A program made the translations under genes and the position numbers. Source: Gemmataceae bacterium (GTDB taxonomy: Bacteria > Planctomycetota > Planctomycetia > Gemmatales > Gemmataceae). Taken from it: a stretch of 64,000 bases of DNA. Shown piece after piece: positions 51,250 to 61,442 of the stretch. Below the pieces are notes generated by a model. It did no database searches. It was given only the letters and a program-made list of their open reading frames with translations, and was not told where the DNA came from. The stretch covers positions 1 through 64,000 of the forward strand of contig JAHBXO010000020.1 of NCBI GenBank assembly GCA_019636445.1, given 5' to 3'. Position 1 is the stretch's first letter. Each line of letters opens with the position of its first letter.

Positions 51250-53130
51250 TCACTTCGCGGTGCCGTCGGCGGTGATGGTCAGCGCCATCGCCTTCCATTT
51301 GTCGCCGGTCAGCGATGGCGAGTAATCCTCCGGCGGCAGCGTCACGTTCACCAGCACGGCCTTCTTTGCGTCCTTCGCGTCGGGCAGCAGGCACCAGTGC
51401 TTCGCACCATCGGCCGCCACGATCGTGGGTGTCGGCGTGCGGAACCCGGCGATCAGTTGGTTCGTATCGGCGTCCCACGACAACCCCTGCCCCTTGTCGG
51501 TGAAGATCGAGAAGGTCTCCGGCCGCGTCCATTCCGCGGACCGGGGTACACCGACTTCCGCGTCGAGTGGCTGATCGGATCCCGGCTTGGGATCTCCGAT
51601 CCGGGCATGGAGGAATCGGACATGCTTGCCCGGTTCAGAGGCGCGGTACGCGACGGCAAGCCGGTTCCCTCCCCCATCGACCGCGAGCGCGAGACATTCC
51701 ATCGGACCGTGGGGAACGCTCAGTGCCAGCTGCGGTTTTCCACCGGGTACGGCAGAGTATATTGCACCGCCGCCGTAGGCGAATACGAGGCTTTTGTTCG
51801 GATCGCGATCGCGATGGAACGCGAGCGATTGCCGCTCGACCAGGTTCGTCGCCCCGGGAAAGGATTCGCTCGAGCCGACCTTTTTCTTACCGACGAGGTC
51901 CCAGCTTTCGACGACGCCGGCTTTGGTGACGATGATGATTTTTTCGTCGGTGAGGAAGTGGATCGACGCGATGCCGGGATGGGCCGCCTTGTCCTTCCCA
52001 ATCATTTCGCCGGCGAGGTCGAGACCGTCCACGATCACGGTTTTCGTGCCGAGTTGAACAACGGTCAGCTTGCCGGCGGGATGCTCGAACGCGAAGCGGT
52101 CGCCACCGGGACCGACATCGCTGATGCGTGGGTAGGCCATTACGGCGTCCGCCGGCACTTCGGTCTGGTCGATCCGGCGCAAGGTGTTCAAGGCGTAGCG
52201 ATCGATCGTATCCTTCATTCCCTTGCCGCCAAGTCCGTCGAAGGTGCGTCGCATCACGAGCACCACCGGCCCTTCGGAACCGCCGACCATGACTTGTCTC
52301 ACCGCCATGACATCGTGATCAAGCGAGATGGTGGCTGTCGGTTTTTCGTAGGCTTTCGGTTTGTCGGCGAACGGAGGCAGTTTCATTCCTCCCGATACCT
52401 TCGGCCCGCCGCGCGGTGCATTGGGATTCGGGCGACGGTCGGGAGCCGACTGCCCCGCAACCGGTGCCGGTTTCGCATCCACGGCCGCTTTTGCTTTTTC
52501 CTCGACAGGCTTCGAAGGATCGGGGGCCGGTGCCGAATCAGTTGGAGGGGCATTCGCGACTGCTGGCTGGGACGATTGCGATTTCTGGTATTCCATGAAG
52601 GCATAGAATCCACCGGCCCCGCCCCCGGCGCACAACAATGCCGCCAGCAAGAGCTTGATTGTGCGCCCACGCCCTCCTCCAGCCTGTGAGGGCACCTTGG
52701 TACGATAAGATTGCGACCGTGACGAATTTTTCGCAGACGATTCAGCCTTATCCGGCTTCGTCTTGTATTTGGATTTCGATTTCGGTTCCGGCGCCGGTTC
52801 GGCCTCGATCGGCCCAGCCGTCGGAATAGCGAAAGGATTGTCGTCCGCGACCGGCTCCGTCTTCGGTTCGGATTTCGGTACCGGCTTGGATTCCGATTTC
52901 TTCGCAACAGGCGGAGCCGGTGGCATCGGCGGCTGGTCGAACGCGAACGGGGCATCGGCGATCACGCTCAGATTTTCGGAATCGCCCGTGCTATCCATCT
53001 CGGAGTTCGCGTCGCCTCCGGGAATCCGAAACGCATGCTGGCATCGTTTGCATCGGGCTTTTTTACCGGCCATGCCCGGAGGCGCTTTCAGTATCCCCTT
53101 GCATTGCGGACAGGCAATCTCAACGGACAT
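51250..53130 (-). CDS. Zinc-ribbon membrane protein with a beta-propeller-like C-terminal domain
   Basis: A 626-residue protein from the ATG at 53130 (MSVEIACPQCKG). The N-terminus is an MJ0042-like zinc ribbon with CPQC and CKRC pairs. A long Pro/Lys-rich linker with repeated PKSEPKTEP units leads to one membrane helix at about 187-207 (LLLAALLCAGGGAGGFYAF), then a Pro/Ala-rich stretch. The C-terminal 330 residues (residues about 290-626) look like a WD40-type propeller (VLVMRRTFDGLGGKG, FLTDEKIIIVTKAGVVESWDL, VDGGGNRLAVAYRAS). The layout resembles planctomycete zinc-ribbon/kinase proteins without the kinase. Function unknown. It is divergent from the polytopic membrane protein at 53238. Confidence 0.72.
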   Translation of the reverse strand: MSVEIACPQCKGILKAPPGMAGKKARCKRCQHAFRIPGGDANSEMDSTGDSENLSVIADAPFAFDQPPMPPAPPVAKKSESKPVPKSEPKTEPVADDNPFAIPTAGPIEAEPAPEPKSKSKYKTKPDKAESSAKNSSRSQSYRTKVPSQAGGGRGRTIKLLLAALLCAGGGAGGFYAFMEYQKSQSSQPAVANAPPTDSAPAPDPSKPVEEKAKAAVDAKPAPVAGQSAPDRRPNPNAPRGGPKVSGGMKLPPFADKPKAYEKPTATISLDHDVMAVRQVMVGGSEGPVVLVMRRTFDGLGGKGMKDTIDRYALNTLRRIDQTEVPADAVMAYPRISDVGPGGDRFAFEHPAGKLTVVQLGTKTVIVDGLDLAGEMIGKDKAAHPGIASIHFLTDEKIIIVTKAGVVESWDLVGKKKVGSSESFPGATNLVERQSLAFHRDRDPNKSLVFAYGGGAIYSAVPGGKPQLALSVPHGPMECLALAVDGGGNRLAVAYRASEPGKHVRFLHARIGDPKPGSDQPLDAEVGVPRSAEWTRPETFSIFTDKGQGLSWDADTNQLIAGFRTPTPTIVAADGAKHWCLLPDAKDAKKAVLVNVTLPPEDYSPSLTGDKWKAMALTITADGTAK

Positions 53131-53237
53131 GGAGCGGTTCTCAATGGGGCGCGAACGGATAGCGACGAGTCTGGCATCCACTTTAGCCGGCCGGTTCCCT
53201 TGTGTAAAGGACGCTACGGCTTTGACAATCACTCGGA

Positions 53238-54650
53238 ATGGCCATAGGCTCTCGTACCATGTACGACCGTCAGAACACGATCGCGCTCATTGCCCTCGGC
53301 GCGATCGCCGCGTTTGTGGGCGCGAACACCCTGCGGCCTACCCTTGATGCCGATACCGGCTGGCATCTTCGCATCGGGCAGTTCATCGACCTTCAGGGCA
53401 CCGTACCCGCGACCGATCCGATCTCGCGCATGGGCATCGAAGACGCGGTCCCCTGGCAGGCGTATAGCTGGCTCCACGAATGGTTGATGCACCGCTGGTA
53501 TGTCGCACGTGGCGACGCCGGCATTCTGGAAATGCGGACCGCACTCGTCGCCTTATCCTCCGCCTCCGTTTTCGCACTCGTGTTCGGTCGATTCGGCTTT
53601 CGCCCCCTCGCATTTCTGATCGCTTTCGGGCTCGCGTTCACCCTGACTCCTATGGCGACCGAACGGCCCTGGCATTACACGATCGCGTTCACGGCCATCA
53701 CGTTGCGATTGGTCCTGACCGTCCGCGAAACAGGTTCGAATCGACTCGTTTTCGCGCTGATTCCGCTCTTCGCTTTGTGGGCAAACCTCCACATCCAATT
53801 CGTTCTCGGCTGGTTCATCCTAGGGCTTTGGTGCATCGATCCCGGCCTCTCGAGTCGTCGACTGGCCGCGGGCATAACGATCGGTTGCATCCTCGCGACT
53901 TTCGCGAATCCCTATCACATCCGACTTCTCGAAGTGATCCTGGATTACGCGACTCAAAGCGCTCCGCGGGAACTAATCCAAGAACTCGCCCTCCCGAGCG
54001 TTCGCAGCCTCCCGTTTCTCGCCGCGGTTTCGTTCGCCCTCGTCGCCATACTCGGGATCGCGAGGCGCAGAACGATTGGCTTCTTCGAATTCGGCGTTCT
54101 ACTCGCCGCCGGTCTCGTAGGAATGCGCATGAATCGCGATCTGTGGTTCGGCGCGTTATTGGCGATCGCGGCGATCCGCCCACCTGCCCCAGCCAACCCG
54201 ACGGTACGCTCGGCATCCGTTCTGCTAACGGTCCTATCAGTCCTGATCGCAATGCGAGTTTTCAACTCAACCGGGTTGTTGGGCAACACCGACATCGCCG
54301 CCGCGCAAGCCCGGGCGTACCCCGTGCATGCCGTCGAGTTCCTCAAGTCCGAACGGCCACCCGGTCCGCTCTTCAACGATATCAGTTGGGGAGGATATCT
54401 TGCGTGGGCGCTGCCGGAGTACCCGTTGACGATCGACGGACGCACGAACCTCTACGGTGAAACACAGCTCTTGCAATCGTCACGAAGTTGGTCGACGTTG
54501 GACGGATGGAAGTCGGATGTCGAGTTCGCGAAGTGCAATGTTGTACTCGCGCGCGTCGGGCGGCCATTGACGGACTCCCTGCGTGCGATGCCGGACGTAT
54601 GGCGCATTGCCCACGCGGACGCCGTCGCCGTCGTTTTCATCCGGCGATGA
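53238..54650 (+). CDS. Polytopic membrane protein, glycosyltransferase-like
   Basis: A 470-residue protein with about ten membrane helices. Near the N-terminus a periplasmic-type loop reads DADTGWHLRIGQFIDLQGTVPATDP, reminiscent of the acidic D-x-D loop of GT-C mannosyltransferase-like proteins, and ERPWHYTIAF follows. The C-terminal soluble part (PLFNDISWGGYLAWALPEYPLTIDGRTNLYGE) is a recurring motif in planctomycete membrane proteins of this kind. Enzyme activity is not proven. Two starts are possible, 53238 and 53259; neither has a strong ribosome site. It converges on the HEAT lipoprotein gene with a six-base gap. Confidence 0.68.
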   Translation: MAIGSRTMYDRQNTIALIALGAIAAFVGANTLRPTLDADTGWHLRIGQFIDLQGTVPATDPISRMGIEDAVPWQAYSWLHEWLMHRWYVARGDAGILEMRTALVALSSASVFALVFGRFGFRPLAFLIAFGLAFTLTPMATERPWHYTIAFTAITLRLVLTVRETGSNRLVFALIPLFALWANLHIQFVLGWFILGLWCIDPGLSSRRLAAGITIGCILATFANPYHIRLLEVILDYATQSAPRELIQELALPSVRSLPFLAAVSFALVAILGIARRRTIGFFEFGVLLAAGLVGMRMNRDLWFGALLAIAAIRPPAPANPTVRSASVLLTVLSVLIAMRVFNSTGLLGNTDIAAAQARAYPVHAVEFLKSERPPGPLFNDISWGGYLAWALPEYPLTIDGRTNLYGETQLLQSSRSWSTLDGWKSDVEFAKCNVVLARVGRPLTDSLRAMPDVWRIAHADAVAVVFIRR

Positions 54651-54656
54651 TCGGCC

Positions 54657-55490
54657 TCAATTTCCAAAAGCCCACAATGCCGCTTGTTGAATGACGTTGG
54701 GCTCCGCGATGACGGGCGCCTGGCCGTTTCGCACGGCGAGGTCCCACTGTTGCGGATCATCGGGCAGATTATGCCCCGTGAGGGCGACCAATCCTTCGTG
54801 TGCGCGATCCGCCATGGCCGGGTCGCGCGTCTTTTCCATCGCAAGGACTTTTGCCAAGGCCGCGACCGAGTCCTGACTGCGCAGCGATTTCAATCCGCGC
54901 ACCGCGGCCAGGCGAGTGTCCCGGTCGGAACCGCCCGTTTTCTCCGTACCCGTCGCGATCTGGACGAGAACCGGAACGGCTTCCGGGTTGTTCGATTTCG
55001 CCAGCGACTCCACGGCCCGGCTTCGGATCACGCTGGTCACTTCGGGCGCGAACCCGACTGGCCCCGCCAGGGTACGAGTCGCCGGAGGTGCCGGGTTCAA
55101 CGGATCGACCGGGGTACCTCCCGCCTGATAGTAGGCCGCTGTCAGGCTCTTCACGGCGCGTGGATCACGGAATCGCCCCAGGGCATCGATCGCCGCAACG
55201 CGAACCACCGGGCTGGGATCGTTGATCGCCGCGTCGGTCAGCAATCGAAGGGCTTCCTCCTGTTCCGGCTCGCTACGGCCGTTGGCTAGCGGTTCCTTGA
55301 GCTTTCGCATCGCGGTCGCGCGATCGTCCCCTTCCGAACTCTTCCGCATCACCTCCAACGGATCGCGACGATCGAACATCGTCCCGACGGGATCGTCGCG
55401 GAACCTTCGGCTGCTGACCTTATCCCAGGTGCCGGCGCAGCCCGTCATACCGACCACGAGAACCAAGACGGCGAAGATCGGTCGAGACAT
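54657..55490 (-). CDS. HEAT-repeat lipoprotein
   Basis: A 277-residue predicted lipoprotein: MSRPIFAVLVLVVGMTGCAG has a lipobox with the Cys at 18. The mature part contains three or four HEAT-type repeats (VVRVAAIDALGRFRDPRAVKSLTAAYY, VIRSRAVESLAKSNNPEAVPVLVQIA, LAAVRGLKSLRSQDSVAALAKVLA) and a C-terminal ALTGHNLPDDPQQWDLAV segment often found at the end of such planctomycete lipoproteins. Probably a periplasmic scaffold. It follows the phosphoesterase gene by 67 bp in the same direction. Confidence 0.82.
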   Translation of the reverse strand: MSRPIFAVLVLVVGMTGCAGTWDKVSSRRFRDDPVGTMFDRRDPLEVMRKSSEGDDRATAMRKLKEPLANGRSEPEQEEALRLLTDAAINDPSPVVRVAAIDALGRFRDPRAVKSLTAAYYQAGGTPVDPLNPAPPATRTLAGPVGFAPEVTSVIRSRAVESLAKSNNPEAVPVLVQIATGTEKTGGSDRDTRLAAVRGLKSLRSQDSVAALAKVLAMEKTRDPAMADRAHEGLVALTGHNLPDDPQQWDLAVRNGQAPVIAEPNVIQQAALWAFGN

Positions 55491-55557
55491 GGGCGACGGC
55501 TCCGATGCGCGGCAACTACCCCGAATCGGAGCGGAATAGCGTCGCGGAAACCGTTCG

Positions 55558-56157
55558 TCAATCGGAACCGGGGTTCGCCGTGGGTTCCGGATCGGTAAGG
55601 CCCGGAATCGGCGGCATCGAACGATTCGCCAGACCCGGCATGGACAGAATCGACTCGCCGGGCTTCGCGGCCGTTGGGATGATGATCGGCTTGAATTCGC
55701 CGCTTACGAGATCCAGAACCATGCACGTCTTTGGATTCGCCCGGAACAGGGCACCGGGGTTCGCGACCAGGGTCTTGCCCGTGCGGTGTTGTTCCCGGAC
55801 ATGCGTGTGGCCGTAGAAGAGGTAGTCGAAATAGTTGCAGTGTTCGAGTTCGTAGAATTGGTGGCGGTCGTGCGAATGGCACCAGGCGATCCGCCGCCCG
55901 GCCAGTTCCATCGCCCCGAACGCGTCGTGCGCCTGTCCGCCGATATCGCGGATCGCTGCCAGCAGTTTACCCTTGTCCTTGTCCCAGTTTCCGAACACGA
56001 AGTGGGTGGGCAGAGGTTTGAACAACGTGACGGTATCGGGTGTTTCGATGTCGCCGCAATGGAGCACCAGTTCGACCTTCTGCTCGCCGAGCAGGCGGAC
56101 GGCGTCGGCGACCACTTCGTGTCGGTCGTGCGTATCGCTGATGACCCCGATCCGCAT
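55558..56157 (-). CDS. YfcE-type metallophosphoesterase
   Basis: A 199-residue binuclear-metal phosphodiesterase of the YfcE/MJ0936 group. Motifs are DTHDRH at the start, LHCGDIET, GNWDKDKG (where GNCD or GNHD is more usual), CHSHDRH and YGHTHVREQ. After about residue 160 there is a Pro-rich tail (PGLANRSMPPIPGLTDPEPTANPG) not found in YfcE. Cytoplasmic by sequence. It lies between an exported-protein gene and the HEAT lipoprotein gene in one leftward run. Physiological substrate unknown. Confidence 0.9.
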   Translation of the reverse strand: MRIGVISDTHDRHEVVADAVRLLGEQKVELVLHCGDIETPDTVTLFKPLPTHFVFGNWDKDKGKLLAAIRDIGGQAHDAFGAMELAGRRIAWCHSHDRHQFYELEHCNYFDYLFYGHTHVREQHRTGKTLVANPGALFRANPKTCMVLDLVSGEFKPIIIPTAAKPGESILSMPGLANRSMPPIPGLTDPEPTANPGSD

Positions 56158-56254
56158 GTCGTCCTCGTCGCTGCCGCGCGGTACCCCGTTCGCATTACGA
56201 TACCAGACCGGGACGGTCGCGGGGAGTCGAACTCCGCCAGCGAATCCTGGCGAA

Positions 56255-57577
56255 CTATTTTTTCGCGGTCATTTCGACCGCCGCGACCAGGGCCACGTCG
56301 CGCGTGCCGAGTTTCTCCGCCTGCCGGACATCGCAGACCGTGGCAATCGCAAGGTGCCGATCGCCGCCGATCAACAAGTGAAACGCCTGGATGACCTCCA
56401 CGCCGTCCTGTTTTCCGCGGGCACATAAACGATAAACGCTGCGCCCCTCGCCGACGGTCATCGGACCGTTCTCCAAGACTTTTTCCGGCATCCAGCCCGG
56501 CGTCTTGCGCGTCGCCTCCACAAATTCGGCGAGTACCGCCTTCTCGTCGGCACCCGCGGACGGTTTCCACGTGGCGAAGGTCGCCTGCGCGACATACTCG
56601 CCGCGATCCAGCAACCGCATCACAAGATGCTTGTCGTTGCGCACGACGATGTGCCATTCGCGACCGTATACGAGTTCATAGCCTTTCGAGTCCACATGCC
56701 GGAGCTGGGTCCAGAGGTCCGGCGGCTTCGGCCCCGTTGGCCGTTTCTGCAGTACCGCCTCGAGCTCCTTCCCCGCCACGTCCTCACGCGAACGGGTCAG
56801 GTTGATGGACACTTTCGCGTCCATCGCCGGACTGACCGGCCCGGCTTCGCGCGCGTCCGTTTGCGTCCATTCCAACCGGTCGATTACCGACTTCTCGCGA
56901 TCGAACTCACCCCGTGCCGCAATCGACACTTTTACCTTTGCACCCTGTTCGACTCCTTCAGCCGAGCCTTCTATCGCGAGGATGGCCCGCTTATCCGATG
57001 CAGACACCAGACGACCATTCAGTCCGGCCTCGATCAAACCATCGAAATGGCAGACCGATTGCACGACGTCATTCGCAATCGACCAGGTGTCACCGATCGA
57101 AATTTCCCGGCCGGGTAACAGGTTTGCCAGTGCGAGCGAATCAAAATGCTCCGCGACCAACTCGAGTTCTTCCCGCGCCAGCGGCCCGGTCGGTGCGACG
57201 GGTAATGGACCATCCGCATTGCGATAGATGAAAATACCGCGACGATCCTCGGCGAGTTTCTTGACGGAGCGCTCGCCCGCGATCGTGCTTTCCGAAACAG
57301 CTTCGACGTAGTGCCGGGCTGCCACGGGTTTCGCCGAGTGATCCACTCGTTCCCGGTATCGGTGTTTCGCTTTCGCTTCTATGGGTAGCTGCTCCGGCTT
57401 GTCTTCTCGATCGATTTTCAAACGACCCGCGAGCACGAGTTGAAGTTCCACCTGAAAGACATCGCCCGGTTTCGTCACCTCGGCCAGCGCGACGGTCCGT
57501 TCGGCCGCGTGGACACTACCGCCACCTGCCGCAGCGGTTAGGAATCCGGCCATCAGTTCACGCCGCGTCATGCGCAT
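56255..57577 (-). CDS. Exported protein with Tat-like signal, function unknown
   Basis: A 440-residue protein whose start (MRMTRRELMAGFLTAAAGGG) is like a twin-arginine signal (TRREL-hydrophobic). The mature part is rich in beta strands and contains no domain I recognise; segments such as GDTWSIANDVVQSVCHFDGLIEAGLNGRL and LAIEGSAEGVEQGAKVKVSIAARGEFD recur in planctomycete exported proteins of unknown role. A second start at the third codon is possible. It is leftward with the phosphoesterase and HEAT lipoprotein genes behind it (97 bp gap). Confidence 0.65.
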   Translation of the reverse strand: MRMTRRELMAGFLTAAAGGGSVHAAERTVALAEVTKPGDVFQVELQLVLAGRLKIDREDKPEQLPIEAKAKHRYRERVDHSAKPVAARHYVEAVSESTIAGERSVKKLAEDRRGIFIYRNADGPLPVAPTGPLAREELELVAEHFDSLALANLLPGREISIGDTWSIANDVVQSVCHFDGLIEAGLNGRLVSASDKRAILAIEGSAEGVEQGAKVKVSIAARGEFDREKSVIDRLEWTQTDAREAGPVSPAMDAKVSINLTRSREDVAGKELEAVLQKRPTGPKPPDLWTQLRHVDSKGYELVYGREWHIVVRNDKHLVMRLLDRGEYVAQATFATWKPSAGADEKAVLAEFVEATRKTPGWMPEKVLENGPMTVGEGRSVYRLCARGKQDGVEVIQAFHLLIGGDRHLAIATVCDVRQAEKLGTRDVALVAAVEMTAKK

Positions 57578-57652
57578 GGAATTCCCTCTAATTTCCTTAT
57601 TCCGGCACGGGAATACCCGTGCCCGGTTCGGAAAGTCAAGGACAACCCCGAT

Positions 57653-59752
57653 TCACCCCGTAATCGCCTCGATCTGCACGAGATTGTCGAAGAACGTCGC
57701 ACCGCCACCGAAGTCGGTGAGGGCAGTACTCGTGAGGGTGTTGTGATTGAGGCCGTCCGCAGTGAATCGGCTCCACCAACATCCTTGCGTGACAACCACG
57801 CCGGGCCGGACGGTCTCGCCGACCTTCGCCTTGGCGCGGAATCGTCCGCGACCATTGAAGACCGCCACCACCGCTCCGTCGGCGACACCTCGCGCGGCCG
57901 CGTCCTGGGGGTGCAGGTCCACCGTCGGCTCGGCCGCCTGCGATCGCAGGTGTTCGATCTCGACAAAGGTCGAATTCAAAAACGCCGGGTCCGGCGGCGT
58001 GACGAGTTGCAAAGGGTACTTCGCCGCCAAGTCGGGTCGTGTCTGTGGATCTTCGTGCGGGGGGACGTACCGCGGTAGCGGATCGCGCCCAGCGGCTTGT
58101 TCCGTCGGGCTGAAGAGATGGCACTTCCCGCTGGGCGTTCCGAAGTTGCCCTCTGCATAAGGCGCCCAGTTCTTCGGTAGATTCAACCGTTTCGCTACAC
58201 CGTCTCGAAGATCATCAAAAGTGATCCCCTGAAAGCCTCCGGTCGCTTTCATCGAAAGACGGCAAAGTTCCTCGTCGGTCGGCGCGAACAATTCCGGCTC
58301 CAAATCCATCGCCTTGGCGAGCAATCGGAAGATCTCGGTGTTCGGTTTCACCTCGCCCGGCGGGGGGATCGCGGGCGGGTTCGCCTGCACGTACAAGTGT
58401 CCGTAGCTGCTGTGGATGTCCCAATGTTCGAGTTGCATCGTCGCGGGCAGCACGATGTCGGCATGGCGCGCGGTGTCGGTCAGGAAGTGTTCCAAGACGA
58501 CCGTATAGAGATCGTCCCGTTTCAAACCTTCGAGGACTCGCGATTGATTCGGCGCGACTGCGGCCGGATTCGAATTGTAGACAATCATTGCCTTCACTGG
58601 CGGCCCGGCGAGTTCGCCGTGGAGCGCCTCGGCGAGTTGGACCATGTTGACGGTGCGTGTGCCGGGCGGGATGAGATCCGGCCGTTCGAGTGCGGGACCG
58701 TCGAAGGGATATTCCTTGCTGGTGCTCAGCAGCGCGCCGGCACCGGAGTATCGCCAGTCTCCGGTCACGGCAGGGAGACAGACGATGGTGCGGACGGCCA
58801 TTCCGCCACCGCCGTGGCGCTGCAGGCCGTAGTTCAGGCGGATGAGCGCCGGCCCTCCGAAAAGTTCGCGCGACCGACCATACTCGTTGGCGAAGCGTTC
58901 GATGTCGGCGACTGGCAGTCCGGTGATCGCGGCGACCTTTTCCGGCGGATACTCGGCGAGCGCGCGGGCCTTCAGCTCCTCGCCACCGAGGCAATAACGG
59001 TCCAAATAGTCCTGATCATTGAGGCCATCGCGGAAGAGGATGTGCAGAACGCCGAGCGCGAGCGCGGCGTCGGTTCCGGGGCGGATCGGCAGCCACCAAT
59101 CGGATTTTGCCGCCGTCGCCGAACGGAAGGGGTCGATCGTTACGATCTTCGCGCCGCGTTTGCGAGCCTCGTGCTGGATGGCCCAGAAGTGCGTATTTGT
59201 GATTAGCGTATTCGATCCCCAGTTCACGATGTAGCGGCAGTCGACGGAGCGTTCGGGATCGACGGCGGCGCGTTTGCCGGCCCCGAGCGTAACTTCGCAG
59301 CCGATACCGCCGGCCGTCGCGCAGATGGTACGATCGAGCAGCGACGCGCCGAGCCGATGGAAGAACCGGCGGTCGAGGCTCGATCCTTGAATCTTGCCCA
59401 TGGTGCCGGCATAGCTGTAGGGCAGGATCGCCTGCGGTCCGTATTCGGACACGACCTGTTTCAAGTTCGTCGCGACGGCGTCGATCGCATCGCCCCAGGA
59501 GATCCGTACGAACCGCCCCTCTCCCTTCGCGCCAACGCGCCGCAGTGGATGCAACAACCGCTCGGAGTGGTAGACGCGTTCGAGGTAGTGATTGACCTTC
59601 CGGCAAAGAAAGCCGTTTGTAAACGGGTGAGCATCGTCGCCGCGGAGTCGGACGGCTTTCTGCGCGGCCGTATCGACCGTGACGATCATTCCGCAAGTAT
59701 CGGGGCAATCGAGTGGACAGACTGCGCGGACCGTCTTGAGTTCTCGTGCCAT
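57653..59752 (-). CDS. Molybdopterin-dependent oxidoreductase
   Basis: A 699-residue enzyme of the DMSO reductase superfamily, starting at the ATG at 59752. The N-terminal Fe4S4 domain has C12, C16, C20 and C50 (CPLDCPDTC, then FLCRK). The catalytic domain holds the molybdopterin-guanine-dinucleotide motifs (NWGSNTLITNTHFW, TIDPFRSATAAKSDWWLPIRPGTDAALALG), and the C-terminal cap has DLHPQDAAARGVADGAVVAVFNGRGRF. No Tat signal is seen, so it is probably cytoplasmic, like formate dehydrogenase-type or assimilatory relatives. Which residue binds Mo, and the substrate, cannot be told. It stands alone, divergent from the kinase gene at 59937. Confidence 0.9.
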   Translation of the reverse strand: MARELKTVRAVCPLDCPDTCGMIVTVDTAAQKAVRLRGDDAHPFTNGFLCRKVNHYLERVYHSERLLHPLRRVGAKGEGRFVRISWGDAIDAVATNLKQVVSEYGPQAILPYSYAGTMGKIQGSSLDRRFFHRLGASLLDRTICATAGGIGCEVTLGAGKRAAVDPERSVDCRYIVNWGSNTLITNTHFWAIQHEARKRGAKIVTIDPFRSATAAKSDWWLPIRPGTDAALALGVLHILFRDGLNDQDYLDRYCLGGEELKARALAEYPPEKVAAITGLPVADIERFANEYGRSRELFGGPALIRLNYGLQRHGGGGMAVRTIVCLPAVTGDWRYSGAGALLSTSKEYPFDGPALERPDLIPPGTRTVNMVQLAEALHGELAGPPVKAMIVYNSNPAAVAPNQSRVLEGLKRDDLYTVVLEHFLTDTARHADIVLPATMQLEHWDIHSSYGHLYVQANPPAIPPPGEVKPNTEIFRLLAKAMDLEPELFAPTDEELCRLSMKATGGFQGITFDDLRDGVAKRLNLPKNWAPYAEGNFGTPSGKCHLFSPTEQAAGRDPLPRYVPPHEDPQTRPDLAAKYPLQLVTPPDPAFLNSTFVEIEHLRSQAAEPTVDLHPQDAAARGVADGAVVAVFNGRGRFRAKAKVGETVRPGVVVTQGCWWSRFTADGLNHNTLTSTALTDFGGGATFFDNLVQIEAITG

Positions 59753-59936
59753 CGGAATGTTCGCCTTCGGAAAAGATTTCGCGGTCGGGAATGTCTCGCC
59801 AACAGGAAAAAGCGGAAAAATCCACGACCTTCGCTTGCAGGTCGCTATCGGTCGGTCCAAGATTATCACCAGGACCACAAGGGTGCGATCATCATATCCG
59901 AGATCGACACCCGTTCCCGCGTTTGGTTCGCCACCC

Positions 59937-61442
59937 ATGCCGGTACCCGGGACTGTCACCGATTATCTGGACTGTATCCGCAAAAGCGGACTGGTGCCGG
60001 AGGACCGCCTCAATGCGGAACTCGACCGCCAGCGACTGGAGCGGGTTCACCATGACGATCTCGATGGGTTCGCAACCTCGCTGATCGATGCCGGTCTCCT
60101 CACGAAGTTCCAGACGAAGCAGCTCAAACTGGGCCGTTACAAGCGGTTCATGGTCGCGGGCAAATACAAACTGCTGGAACTGATCGGCGTCGGCGGCATG
60201 GGGGCCGTCTATCTGTGCGAACACGTCTTCATGAAGCGCGTCGTCGCCGTGAAGGTGCTGCCGCTCGAAAAACTCAGCGACCCCTCGAATCTCGAACGCT
60301 TTTACCGCGAGGCGCGCGCCGTTGCCGCACTCGACCACCCGAACATCGTCCGCGCGCACGACATCGACAAGGCCGACAGCCTACACTTCCTAGTGATGGA
60401 GTATGTGGACGGTGCGAGCATGCAGGAAATCGTCGCCCGCTTCGGCCAAGTCGACTACGTCCGTGCCGCGCACTACGTTGCCCAGTCCGCCGTAGGACTG
60501 CACCACGCCAACGAACTGGGTATGGTTCACCGGGACATCAAGCCCGGCAACCTGCTGCTCGATCGCTCGGGCGTCATCAAAATCCTCGACATGGGTCTCG
60601 CTCGCTTCTTCAACGACAAGAACGACAACCTGACGGCTAAATACGACGATAAGTGCGTTCTCGGCACCGCCGACTACCTCGCGCCTGAACAAGCGCTTTC
60701 CAACGTCGTCGACATCCGTGCTGACATCTACGCCCTTGGCGGCACTTTCCATTTCATGCTGACGGGTCAATCGCCAGTACCGGAAGGCACCATCGCGCAG
60801 AAACTGGTTTTCCATCAAACCGAAAACCCGAAGCCGGTGACGGAGTTCCGGGATGACGTGCCGCCGGAGTTGCTTGCAGTGTTGGAACGGATGATGAAGA
60901 AGGATCCAAACGAACGCTACCAGACGCCGTTGGAAGTGGCCGAGGCGCTGGCGCCTTGGACATCGGAGGCGATCTCGCCGCCGCCGGATCACGAGATGCC
61001 GGACCTTTGCCCCGCCGTGCTAACCCTTATGGGCCATGCGGATCGGATTCGCGCGTCCGTGATGGCCAATCGGGCGGTCGCGACGGCGACGGGGTATCGT
61101 GGGTTGGGAGGAAACAGTTCCTCGAAGTATCCCACGCGAGGCGGACCGCAAACCCCGAACGGGCAGAACGTGCGGCTGGACGAACCGCTCGGCCAGGGGC
61201 AGGTACCGACCGCGCGGAACACGCATACGACTCCAATCGCGTCCCCCGCCAGACTCGGTAAAGAAAGCGTCGAATTGATCGGTGCCGGTTCCAAGAACGA
61301 GTTGATTCGCGATTCGTCGCCGAAGTTGGGAACGCCCGGCCATCGGCCGCAACGCCATCCCGACCGGCCGCTTGTTTTAATCTTCCTCGCGCTGGCTCTC
61401 GTGTCCGTCTTGTCCGCACTCGCCGTCAAATGGTTCTTCTAA
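59937..61442 (+). CDS. Membrane-anchored Ser/Thr protein kinase with C-terminal membrane helix
   Basis: A 501-residue kinase from the ATG at 59937. Residues 1-75 are an N-terminal helical domain found ahead of many planctomycete kinases (VTDYLDCIRKSGLVPEDRL, AGLLTKFQTKQLKLGRYKRF). The kinase domain has GVGGMGAVY, Lys106, MVHRDIKPGN and DMG in place of DFG (ILDMGLARFF), then GTADYLAPEQAL. A Ser/Thr/Pro linker leads to one helix at the very end (about 480-500, LVLIFLALALVSVLSALAV), so there is almost no outer domain. The kinase next door is its paralog. It is divergent from the molybdopterin oxidoreductase gene. Confidence 0.88.
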   Translation: MPVPGTVTDYLDCIRKSGLVPEDRLNAELDRQRLERVHHDDLDGFATSLIDAGLLTKFQTKQLKLGRYKRFMVAGKYKLLELIGVGGMGAVYLCEHVFMKRVVAVKVLPLEKLSDPSNLERFYREARAVAALDHPNIVRAHDIDKADSLHFLVMEYVDGASMQEIVARFGQVDYVRAAHYVAQSAVGLHHANELGMVHRDIKPGNLLLDRSGVIKILDMGLARFFNDKNDNLTAKYDDKCVLGTADYLAPEQALSNVVDIRADIYALGGTFHFMLTGQSPVPEGTIAQKLVFHQTENPKPVTEFRDDVPPELLAVLERMMKKDPNERYQTPLEVAEALAPWTSEAISPPPDHEMPDLCPAVLTLMGHADRIRASVMANRAVATATGYRGLGGNSSSKYPTRGGPQTPNGQNVRLDEPLGQGQVPTARNTHTTPIASPARLGKESVELIGAGSKNELIRDSSPKLGTPGHRPQRHPDRPLVLIFLALALVSVLSALAVKWFF